A stretch of 64,000 nt of DNA, taken from NCBI GenBank assembly GCA_022578965.1, contig MU400509.1, positions 700,663-764,662 on the forward strand. Reading direction: 5' to 3'. The notes under the pieces were generated by a model, which did no database searches, had not been told where the DNA came from, and saw nothing but the letters and a program-made list of their open reading frames with translations. The position numbers and the translations under genes are program-made. Shown piece by piece: positions 1 through 11,003 of the stretch. This DNA is from Xylaria sp. FL1777 (taxonomy: Eukaryota > Ascomycota > Sordariomycetes > Xylariales > Xylariaceae). Each line of letters begins with the position of its first letter. Within the stretch, counting starts at the first letter, position 1.

Positions 1-2900
1 ATGAAAGAGCCTTTAGAAGGGAAGAAGCTGTCGCTGCCCTTAGCGCGTTTCGAAAACAGCACTGGGTCGACGTTTTCTGAGTCGTCCGACTCACTGACGT
101 CGGAAGCCTTTCTCTTGACAGGCGACTGGTTTGAAATAGCTATTCTGCAGTCAGCTTATTATTCCCGACAAGATGTATTGCTTTTATGTTACACAGGAAG
201 ACAATTATTATGACAGCTACTGCGCAAAGATTGAAACGCGAAGAGACCAATACGAGTTGGAGAGGAATGCGATTAGGCGCAATTGCAAAATTACGTGATT
301 GATGCTGGGAGGTGGAAGTGAAAACTGCACTCTGCTTCACTTACCATTTTGTCTATTCTTTAAACTGGTTAATGTGTGTAGGCGCGCTTCATTGAGCGGC
401 GCGAAAGGTTGACGAGCGATGGTAGCCATTGTGAATAAGTTATTGTCTGCAATAGGCGACTGTCGCTTGATATCCAATGGGTTCTTAGAAGTGTTGTGTG
501 AAGCTTCGAATCGAGACAGAACCAGCTGGACTCAAGACGGCTAATAGACAGCCAATTCAACAGTAGATTGATTGGAGATGGGAAACAGCTGAAAGCTATG
601 GAAGATAGCGTGGAGGATGTGTGTGTATGTGTGTGCGTGCGTGTCGACACCGAATGGTTTGTTTATTTTGATCCTGAATTGGTGGTGTGTTGAGATCCTC
701 AAAGCGAGCGAAGCCAGAAGCAAAGGTAGATTCGCCTAGTGTCGAAAGAGGGGAGCAAGAGGAAAAGTGGCGAAAGGGTGTGCTGGGAGGGCTTCGGAGA
801 GTCTTATTGCGTGCCGGACTGGACTGGCGCAGCGGACGTAAAGGAGGGTAGGGTGGTCGCGAATTGGGAGGCCCAGGACGAGAACGCCTAGTATAGTACG
901 GGCTGGAGGACGGACGCGGGATGTGGCCACAGGGAGGACGAGGTAGACGGCTTGGGTTATGCACGTCGGGCGTAACAGACGCTGGCGGTGTCGGGAAGCG
1001 CCAGATGTTAGTGAGCGAGAGGGCGAGAGGACGGGACAACTGGGGGCACGATGGGCAATGGCTGCAGCTAACGGGAGCGGGAATGGGTTGCGTTGCAAGA
1101 GAAGATAGTGTGAGTACTAAGCAAGCAGGGAGGTACTTTAAGTAGCGTGAAGTAGTGTAAGTCTGGATGCGATGCGAGAGATGGAGAGTGGAGGAGGAGG
1201 AGCGAGAAGGTAGGTTAGTTAGGTGGGGGATGAATGCTCAGAAATAGGCGACGGGAGTGATGGGCCACGGCGCACAGCAGAGGTGGTAGGTGCCCAGCTG
1301 GCTGCAAGGGGGAGATGAGGTGGGCTTGCACAGTGCAGTGCAGTCCGTCGGTGCAGCAGGAGGAGACGGGAGATGGGAGATGCCAGCAGGTGCTGATAAT
1401 CAGTGCTTTCTACTTGTGCGCTCCCGCCTCAGACAGCAAACAGCAAGAAGTCTATGTAAGTAAAAGTACGGTAAGTACGAAGCACGCAGTAGTTTTTGGT
1501 TGGTATGATGTAGTATAGGTAGGTGGTACCTAGATAGACTAAGGTACCTAGACTAACTGCGTACTAGGTATGCTGGTCTACCATGCTAGTCTACCCAGTA
1601 GCAGGCCAGTACAGGGAGGGAATTGGCGTGTTACGGACGCGTGGTGGTGTTGGCGTAGAGGGCCGCACGCCAATCAGACAAAAGGGGCAATGGGCGCAAT
1701 GGGGACAATGGGGACGGGTGGAGCCAGGATGGCATTGAAGCAGGACGAGGTGCTGTAAGTACCTACATATGGGTGCAGTATATAGTGCGCAGTAGGTATA
1801 TGCAAGTGCTGTAGGTGCTATAGGTGCTGTGAGTAGGTGCTGTGGGCAGGGGCCAGGGAGCGGGCAGCAGTGGGATTACAGGCCATCTCACTGGCGGTAT
1901 ACCTACGGTAGGCGGGTGCGGTGGTGTAAGGGCGCTGGCCGGTTGCTAGAATTCTGGGAGGTGTTTGCATCCTCTGCATCCATCATCCTTCCCCCTAACA
2001 GGCATCAGGCATCAGGCTACATACGATGTACCGTCCTTGCACTAACCTCCTGTGCAGCGTGGTCCAACGCCCAGCTGCAACTCTGAACTGATCGAAGCCA
2101 GGGAGTCTTGACCGCATTCGGTCAGCCCAGGGGGTTTAATTGGTCGTCGGGGGCGTCGACTTGCTCGTCGAGCGCTGCCGCCAGCGTCAAACGGGTCTCA
2201 CACGCATAGTACGATAGTGTGGGCGATTAATGGGACAGCTGCCGGGAGGCCAATCATCGCGTCGAGCTGCCAACCAAGAACCGGCCGCAGGGAGGGGCGC
2301 TGGGGGCAGGACTGTCGTATTGCAGTAGCAGAGCACGTCGCCAGCCCAATCGGCGCGCGCGTGTGCTCGTCTCCTGCTCACCTGTTATACACTCCACCTG
2401 CACTGGCCACTTCTAGCGTGACGCTGTGACGGCTTCCGTTTCCACGCGTTAATGGGAGACGGGAGATGGGGATGGGGAATGGGAGTGCGGGCGGCGCGGG
2501 CTGCAGGGGGCCGGGCTCTGCCACTTTACACGCTCGGCGCGTTCATAAAGAGCTGCCTCTCTCCCTTTCGTGTCACTGTGTCAGGACACCACCACTCATC
2601 GGTCGCCATCCATTGGATCTGCCACAGACCATTTCCTATTTCTACAGTCATGGATCTCAGGCGGTCGATAGTCGACCAGAGATGGTGCAGAGATGACGCT
2701 GGGAAGGACCCACGCCCGGATCGAGTCTCGCTTTTTCATTTCACTGTCTCAGATATGGCGTGTATCGCACCCTCTTCGTCCAGAGTCTGCGATCCCATTT
2801 ACACGCCTAGCTTTTAGTGAGAGCTAATGCAATGAGCAAACAATATCCCATCCAGTCGATGTGGTTTTGGTCATTCATTGCCCACGTCCTGGCTTAGGAT
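1..2900. other. Gene-free G-rich leader/promoter-like region
   Basis: I see no supportable gene here. The + strand is strongly G-over-C skewed from about 700 to 1900, so the - strand is C/T-rich. That is typical of long promoter or 5' leader DNA in ascomycetes and would suit a minus-strand gene starting left of the window. A GT-rich microsatellite lies at about 617-645 and TAGGTACCTAG-type words at about 1515-1570. The ORFs present are Pro/Arg or Gly/Arg-rich, overlap on both strands, and have no recognisable domain. Confidence 0.5.
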
Positions 2901-4870
2901 GACGAGATGGTTTGACAAGAAAGGCGGTGGGCAATAAATCAGTAGATGGCGATTCTACGAAGCTCACGGCGCGCCGTCGTGAGTACAGGGCGGCATTGAG
3001 AACGCGCATGGCCGCCAACAGTCAGCCTGACACCTACAATGTAGGATGACACGGTCACCAATATCTCGGCCCTGGCTATCAAAGATAACGAACCAAACTC
3101 AACAAGCACAGCCCGTGGACCTTACTTCTTCGCATGATTATAGGTTGTCACGCTAATGAGTTGCCTTATGTAGTGCAAATCTCGCCTATGTCCTTGTCCG
3201 GAAGCGCCGAATGTCTGGCCCAATGTCGCGGTCATAGGGAAGCCAAGCCTTCATAGTCCACTCAAAACCAGCGGAGTTCTACGAAGCCGGGTGGACCGTC
3301 CTAAGAGGCAGTCCTTGACGGACCTTTTCGGACATGGCAGAGCACTCTTGAAACAAATGACATATCGATCTCACTCGTTTGTATATGCCCTCTGTCCTGC
3401 CGTGACAGCCCAACTTTGGCCTGGAGCGAGCATCTGAGTTGTCATGCATGTGTGGCCCAGCAAGGCATTTCTGCTACTTCAGTCGTCATTCCTATTAGTA
3501 GCAACTTTCACGAACAAATGAGGGCTAGACGGGTTCCCTCCCTAAGCACTTAATGGTCTCGTCTAGGAGAAATGCCGGAAGAGACGTTACGTACGTTATG
3601 AGGTGTAATTACCGCTGGACGTCACGTGGTCTGAAAACTGGTCGCGGCCAGTACTGAGCCCAGTTTCAAAGTGGAACGTGAAAGCTGGTATCCGCTGTCC
3701 CGTGACTTGAACCTGTCCTCAAGATGCCTAGAGAAGGGGGCAGTGAGTAGCCGGTTGTGTAGGCTTGGACGGACCGAGCCAAGCCCAGATGACCTCGACC
3801 TATCATTTGAGAACGACGTTTTCAACGTTGGAAACTTACTCGCCTACCTATGCGGATATTCTGTCTGTGGAACTATCGGCCCCCAATGATACACTGAGGT
3901 ACTAAAGTAAGGGAGAGCTAGCTTGCAGCACCGTACACGTCATCCCCTCATTGCCACTTAAAGCTGCCCTGAAAGCAGGATATCTGGTTATTCGAAGGCA
4001 GAGAAGTCTTCTACGGCCCTGCATTTTACTCTGGTCTCGTGTTCTAGTCGTATCCAATCCTACCCGCCTGAGATTGCAATCAAGATGACCTAGACTAGCA
4101 GCACTAGTATAATAGGCACGAAGGTCGAAAACTCATACGATCAGCGTATACTGTGTCCATCTCAAATGCAACTCCGGGTGAGATCCGCTCTGAAGCAGCA
4201 TTTCTCCAGGCTCCTCTCTTAACGTGACACGGTTCTCCAGTCCCCGAGTCCCCACTATTTCCTCGGCATCGACAACTCCGTCATGGGATGTCACTCTAGC
4301 GTAGTCTCGTTCAATTCCCGAGATCCCTTCACACTCTCTAGACTTGGCGCATCCGTTTCGCTATTCTTGGTCACCTCAATCACGGGCAGTGTCGGGTGAA
4401 GATGCGGTACCATGCAAGTGATTTGATATTCAAGTGTTCGTCAACTGGAGTCGGATATCTAGTTCTGACCCTTGCTCCCGCTCTTTAGCATCACCACTTA
4501 GCTGTGCGAAGATGTTACATGCTCTACGATGTTGTCTGTCTCCAATTCGTACACGGTGAAGGTTTCATTGAAGGTGCAGATTGATTCCTATCTATACTGG
4601 TCCGCGAGTGCTCCTCAATACGTATCTCGTTGGACAACATCCTCCCACTAAGTCTTAGGCCGCGATATGATTCTTGAGAATCCGGGTCGCATGAGAATCA
4701 GGCTAGTGAAGAACACAATTCTCAGGACCTCGTTATATAATCAGCTAGGGATGCAGATGATGATTGTTGATATTACGCAAACAGTCGTATAATGCCGTTA
4801 TTAGCTGCCCTTGTCTACATACATGTTGTCTGTTCTACGAGTGTAGCATCATAACGGCGGCGCGGGCTAT

Positions 4871-4894
4871 ACACACATACACACACACACACCT
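4871..4894. repeat. (AC)n microsatellite
   Basis: An interrupted CA/AC dinucleotide tract is directly visible. No function is inferred. Confidence 0.8.
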
Positions 4895-6449
4895 ACACCG
4901 GGCACCTTAGGTATTTTGCTACTCGAGATTATCCTCCTTTAATCCGACTCGTCTTATCCGGTCGGGCCGGAATCGAATCTACTACGACCCTGAGGATTCC
5001 AAAGAGGATAGCTTTATCAGCGCTCAGGCAATTTTGCACATTTTCCAAGGAATATATTTCACTTGACAGTGATAGCCCTGACTTATACGTCCGAATAACT
5101 GCCGCGAGAGGTGAAAGCATTAAAAATAGCACGTGCGCTTATAGGCTTCGCGAAAAGAACTTCCTGGTCTCCCCACATCAACCACGACGTCCGGGCACAA
5201 TTCTGACGACCCACTCATACATGAAAGTAGGTACTTTACATACCGGCACCCCTCGGTCAAGGAACACTCATGACAGAGCGCTTGGCAATGTGTCCGACAT
5301 GCTCAAACGGAACGGGATCAGTCGGTAACTTCCGCAACTTCCCCCACGCTTGTAGAGCCAGTCGGGGGCCCTAAAAATAAACATGTTCATTAAGTAGACT
5401 GCTGGGATGAGGATAATGGGGTATATTGTAAGTATGCGTTGTCGCGCAGAGAGCCGGGGACACGTATTGGTGAGAGCTCTCTGCTAGAACATACGAAATA
5501 TTCTGTCTGTTTTCTTTGTCACATGACATGGGCACACCGGATACCTCAGGACAGAGGGAAGGCTGTCTGCAACGGACAGAAGGGCTGAGGAGACTGTACG
5601 TAGTATCCCTTCGAGGCTAGACATTGTGCGACAACTTTTCAAGTGTAGAGAGGTTAGTATAGCTCCGTCGACCGCAAAATAACTGGCGGAGAGTGTTGTC
5701 GTTGAGCAAGCCTGAGTATTTGAGATACCGGGATTGCATGTAGATGAGGTGTCATAATGTGACATTCTCTGAGATGTACGGTCCCTCAAGAACTTAAAAG
5801 CTAGAGGGCGAACGTGTGACTGCTACTATGTAGACGCACGTGAAGATAGTCATCTGTTTTAAACAGTGCAGGCCACTGTTCATGACCGAACTTCCACTAA
5901 GAAGGGGCATGCCACGTTGCATGAAGAAGTCATGTGAGATTAGAGCCATGTCATAGGTCCTCGCGGCTTAAGGTTAAGAACACATCCCGCCTCTTTAAGT
6001 CTTCCATAGTATTGGAGGTAGTCTTGATGATGGTCGGCGATTCGATGATCTTTCGCAGCAACGGGGCAAGGAGCTTTTCTGCCTTGTCGCCAGGGGTAGG
6101 CACTCAGAGTGATCTTATCTTCGCATATCAGCAATATCAAGCCAACTCTTTCCTACAGCTACTCATTTGAGGGCGAAGAGGTATTCCCGGCTAACCCATT
6201 TCATGTCGAAGCTCAAGACCTTTTGTCCGAGCAACTTTCTCACAAGCCTCTCCGAGTGTGGTCTTGATGTAGAAGACCCTGGACGGTTGGCTCTCGGGTC
6301 CGCCGTACAGTTATAGCTCTAACAAAAGTTCTTGTCTCCGCTTTACCAACTTGAGGCTGAATCAGAGCGGCCATGACAATGACCTCTCACCTTCCGTGGT
6401 GTTATCATTGACGGCATTGTCATCTAATCGTGTCAGGTGATATAGTCAC

Positions 6450-6472
6450 ATATAGACCCCTAGGGTCTATAT
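6450..6472. repeat. Perfect palindrome, 10-bp arms, 3-nt loop
   Basis: The left arm ATATAGACCC is followed by CTA and then the exact reverse complement GGGTCTATAT. It sits in gene-free DNA and could be a hairpin-forming relic of a transposon end. There is no direct evidence of function. Confidence 0.8.
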
Positions 6473-7843
6473 AGTGGGATTGGTGTATATATATGGGCTA
6501 TTCCCACCAACTACCATTGGGAGGCCCTAGGGGCCAATTGACCAACGTACCGGCTACTGACCCCTTTACTACCTGCTATGTGACCGCTAGGGCTATCTAT
6601 TCACTCCGGAACAATAACCTCTGACAAATCGCGACGCGGCCGCAGATGGGAAAGAAATGTGATGATATCATTGCACGAATTCAAGAAGAAAGCTCTATTT
6701 TAATCACACTCTCCATTGCTATTATGTTATTAAAGAAGTTATATGGTGATATATACTTAAAGCACACCTAACATCCGAAACCTTTACACGTTATGATGCT
6801 TGTAACCCTACCAATAGAGAAACAGCTGAGCCGACCCCTAAGCGTCCGTATCACCAATCAGCTGCTTGCGTATGCCTCTAGGTGTTACTTATATTTTCCT
6901 TTCTATGCAAGTATTCGATTATAGCTAGACTACACTGGTAGTGTCCATTGGCGTTCCCAAGGTGCTCCTGTGAAGTTAATCCCTCTCAAATATCTTACCC
7001 AATTGCTTGGTCACTGTGAATCTCGCCTACATGGGGGATTTTATACCAAACCTAGACTCATAAGATCCTCAACATGACAGAAAAAACTATAGATGACTAT
7101 TCTAGTGTGATATGTGGTACCCGTGCAATGTGAGGTGTTATTTTCAGCAATTAATCATACGTTTAGTCAACAGGCTAAATCAGCATGTTTTCCATTCTCC
7201 TAATAAAACCTAGCTCTACGCCGTCCTTTCGCTCCTTGTCTAAGTTCTCTTTATTCTTCTCCCGTGTAGAAGCAATAGACTTTCTATCTGTTAGCTTGTA
7301 GTGATGGCTCGCCTCGAGCACGCGGACTTTGTGTGTCCACATTTAAAAGCTCCCCAGTCATTTTCCTTCACGAATTTGGCCAATTCATCTGCGCTATTGA
7401 AATAGACGAAATACTAACCACACCGGCTGTCTTTATGCACGGGATGGCCATTGGTGTGTCTCTTACCTTGGCCAATGGCCTCAGTAAAATAATAGTTGAT
7501 GAAATACTCTTGGAGCTTCAGTATCTCAGGGCCTGGACACTTGCGGTCCTGCATACGAAGAACAGCCCTTTTTCATTCCCAAGAGTTAGAGTTGCTCACA
7601 GATTGTTAGAAGTAATTGTGGTGTGCGCGAGCAGAACAATTTGAACATTCAAGGGACACTCGTCATAGGCAACTTCCCGTGTTAATCAAATCTCGATAGA
7701 GATCTTTGACGACATGTAGAATATTTCTCACTCAGGACCAACAATTCGGGTGAGATTAATACTTAATGCCATGAATTTTAAGATTTAGATGAGGCTAGTT
7801 ATTATTTACACGCGGTAAATAATTCAAAACTAAGTGTCAAGTC

Positions 7844-9344
7844 TTAGGCTTTGCCCTGATACTCAACCGTACCACAACCATTCTGCACGAGTAGACCTTG
7901 GCCTGGAAGAACACCCGAGTTTGAGGTAAACGAGAAAATGAACGCGTCACATATAGGCTCAGCGTCCGTAGTAGCACTGTAGTACAGTCCACAGGCACCA
8001 TCACCACCCATAGAAGCACCACAACCTTCATTGTCTAGACAAGCTTGACAACAAGCGCCGGCATCATTAGCCCAGGGGTCGTTGCGAGTGTAAATAACGG
8101 ATGTGCGGTCTGCATATCTGCCCGATAGGAGGCCGTCACCATTAATAGCGCCAATGACATTTGAGGGCGCACACTGTTTTGTAATTCAATATTAGTCGTC
8201 GTTGCTTGAAGGAACTAGTGTAGGAGCTTTACGGAAATTTAGGGAGTAAGGTGAATAAAAACTCTACTGCTTCCACAGCTCATACTATGAGAAAGATTAA
8301 ACGGGTTTAAAGAACTTCTGTGTACTAACCTCGGCAGCCAATGTTTTGGTCACAGTCTCCGCGCATGACACAGTGCTGGTTGTCGTTACGGCGTGAGGGG
8401 TGTACGAGGTGTAGCTTACTGTCACAGTTGTCAAGTACTCGGTTTGGGTACCCAAAAATATGGTACTTGTAGATGTTGCCGAAGGTGCCGTTATAGTGCT
8501 GGTAGGTGTCACTATGGTTGTGACAGTACCAGAGGTGACGGTTGGGAATAAGATGAAAAAGCGCGTAACTCCCGTTCTGCAGAAGGCCTGCGTCGGGTAT
8601 GTTTTCGGAATAGTAGTAGCTTGACCGGAAATTGGTGTATATGTTCCCGTGTCTATTCAATTTGAAAGTCAATGATCACCATCTTAAACCTGGCCGGATA
8701 TCTGGGGACTTCGGCAGCAACTGGGGGTAAAAGAAAGGCAGTTACAAATTCCCTCGATGTTGAGTTTACACTGAGGCTTCTTCAGGGCAGTCCTAAAAGG
8801 GAAAATAGATAAGATTCATATAGTCACGTACACTGCGTTACAGTAACTGGTTTGGCTCCGTTGGAACAAACAGTAGCGGCGAAGACACCAGTAGCAACTG
8901 TGCTTTGGAACCCGACGCCTTTTGTCGACATGGGCACCGTCACAGTATAATCGGCACCAGCATAGACAATGGCGGTGCGTTGAGTCACTGTGACCGTTGT
9001 GGGAGCCCTCACGGTGACGGTTGATAGCTCAGTCACGGCATCCCCTATCCGAAATAGACAAGTCAGCCACGTCGTTAAAGGCACAAGTTATTGATTAAAT
9101 ACATAATTTTCTTAAAAATATAGGGGTGAGATGACCGCTGAAGGGATAAATAAGACTTCATACTAGTCTGAGTTGTAGAGATTGTAGTGAGGGTCGCGCT
9201 GGTTGGGATGGGTGTTGGAGGTATACCACCGGAACCAGACAGATAAGAGCATGAGATTAAGGTCGTCGATGTGATACTTGTCACGGTATAAGCGGAAGTC
9301 ATACCGCTGTACACGGCGGCGCTAAGTAAGAGACCTCGCAACAT
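7844..9344 (-). CDS. Secreted Thr/Val-rich protein with Cys-rich C-terminal domain
   Basis: A five-exon model: 9344-9164, 9044-8828, 8792-8746, 8652-8330 and 8173-7844. All junctions are GT-AG and in phase, giving about 365 residues. The N-terminus is a signal peptide with predicted cleavage after an Ala-ending tripeptide near residue 18. A long Thr/Val/Ser-rich stretch with repeated TVTV-like words follows, as in O-glycosylated fungal wall or surface proteins. The last exon encodes about 110 residues with a Cys cluster (CCQACLDNEGC) and further Cys, resembling an apple/PAN-type fold; that likeness is inference. No C-terminal hydrophobic tail is seen, so it is probably secreted and not GPI-anchored. 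The third exon is the weakest, because an upstream GTAAAC donor in the same phase is also possible. I know no function for it. Confidence 0.75.
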
Positions 9345-11003
9345 CTTGAAAAAGATGGTGTAAGTAAGACAAGTTTCTAGGTGTATTAAAGCTCACACAA
9401 TATAGACATTTCTAGTCACAGTAGGCTATGGTCTCAAGGAACAAGGTCAGTTCTTTTATATTTTATAGAACACTCTAACTATTTCACTATTTCTCTTCAC
9501 AGCTCATGCTGGCGCCATCATCAATCCCTGTAATGTGCAAGCACGAGCTCCGTTACTGGCATGATGCTGTTAATATGGATCCTGAAAGGTCCTGGTGCTT
9601 TCAATCCCCAATCATCACTCGTGCAGCCTGTAGCATTTATTTCTACATACGTCCGTAGTTCTAACTTCCGGAAAACAACACGTTATGGTCATCCAATGCG
9701 ATAGATGACCGAAGCTCACAGCTTGCACTAGGAGGTTGTATGGGTCTGACCAACTGCGACAGAGAAGGTGTAAAACCAGTTTAATCCATGCTTACGTAGC
9801 TTCTCGTAAGACACAGGCCTGTGACTATGAATATAGGCTAAGCTCAATACTTTCCAGAATAGGGAAATGTTGAATCCGGATCTGATTTTCAAGGGCGCAT
9901 CCAGCTGCCAAACGTAGAGTACTATTACAATGCAGGGTAGTAGTCTTTGCGGGGTGATAGATCCCATGTTAGGTCAGCGAGTCTATACTAGTCTGATTAC
10001 TGTAAGTGTATGATAGTACGATCCAGATGAGGAAGTCCAGTGGCAGGTAAATCGGTTGACATCTCATCTAATCTGGATTAGATCCGGCAAACCCATCCGT
10101 TCTCGGCTTCCAAAGCCCACCAGTAGGAATCTTATCTCCAATGCCCGATGCTAATTGGTATTGGATCATAGTTATGTGTGTGTGTGTGTGTGATGTGAAT
10201 TAGATCCAACTAGGTAGTAGAAGAATGTGATGTAGACCGCCGTGGGAGAAATGTTAAAACACACGAGTTCTCAGATCACACGCAAAGCGTATTGTAAGCT
10301 CGGCATCGGTACTGTCTCGACAATTAATGTATGATATGAACCAGGTAAGGAATTCCGTGTCGTCAGCCTTGATACCAGGATAAGAGAGGGGAGTCAACAA
10401 AGCCCTGAATTTCTAAATTGATGAAGAAAATCTGAGAAAGTACTCTGAGATCCTGGACGAACGCTATGCTCACTTGAGTAAGTTCCATGGTATTTAACTG
10501 TACCCGAGCTATCCTGGAGCTCGTCAAGAGTGACATGGTTGATGTGTACATAGACGAAATTAACTACATCTTTATTCATAAGATTTATTTCGCGGACAGT
10601 AGGAACTTCGAATTCGACATGTTTTCGCAAAGACAGGCTCCAAATACATATTCCTAATTCAATATCTCCATGGACAGATATTGAGAAACGGCTCATTAAC
10701 CCTCACATTATGTCTGATGATGCATCAGTCATCAGTCAATATTCCCGTCAAAAACAAAGACTTAGCATGAAAATAAATTGATGAGGGAGATACTGTAGCG
10801 TCTACCACGCCTGATATAGCATTTCTACAACATAGTTAGCATAGGGAGAGCAAAGTATGGTAAAAACCAAAACTAGTTAATTATTCCTAACTATCACACT
10901 TTAGAATACCAAATTGTTTTAAATAGCCACTAAGAAAACTCTCATAGTTACTCCTCCTAGAGTAGGTATTATACAAGTGGTCTCACGGACAAGAAAAAAA
11001 AGT
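9345..11003. other. Intergenic region
   Basis: It separates the start of the secreted-protein gene from the 3' end of the patatin-domain gene; both are on the minus strand. A (GT)n tract lies at about 10173-10192. Two short minus ORFs (79 and 100 codons) begin with ATG but have no recognisable domain and no supporting structure, so I do not call them. The DNA is AT-rich near 10800-10990, presumably the 3' flank of the downstream gene. Confidence 0.5.
10173..10192. repeat. (GT)n microsatellite
   Basis: A run of about ten GT units in intergenic DNA. Confidence 0.85.

Larger units (their letters stand above)
2901..7843. other. Gene-free stretch
   Basis: Nearly 5 kb with only short ORFs lacking recognisable domains. 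It contains an AC microsatellite at about 4871-4894, a perfect 10-bp-arm palindrome at 6450-6472 and a near-palindromic GC block at about 6523-6535. The 103-codon ORF at 7333-7644 starts with GTG and I could not assign it. Nothing else is visible. Confidence 0.5.

Noticed and set aside
596..1039. 147-codon Pro/Arg-rich minus ORF
   Set aside because: Low complexity from skewed base composition, overlaps another long frame, no ATG-based domain or splice support.
2452..2817. 121-codon + ORF
   Set aside because: No domain; composition follows local G/C skew.
7333..7644. 103-codon + ORF
   Set aside because: GTG start, no recognisable domain, no neighbouring exon that extends it.
9728..9967. 79-codon minus ORF with hydrophobic start
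   Set aside because: Could be a small secreted protein, but only one signal-like helix supports it.
10394..10696. 100-codon minus ORF
   Set aside because: No domain and no homologous pattern recognised.
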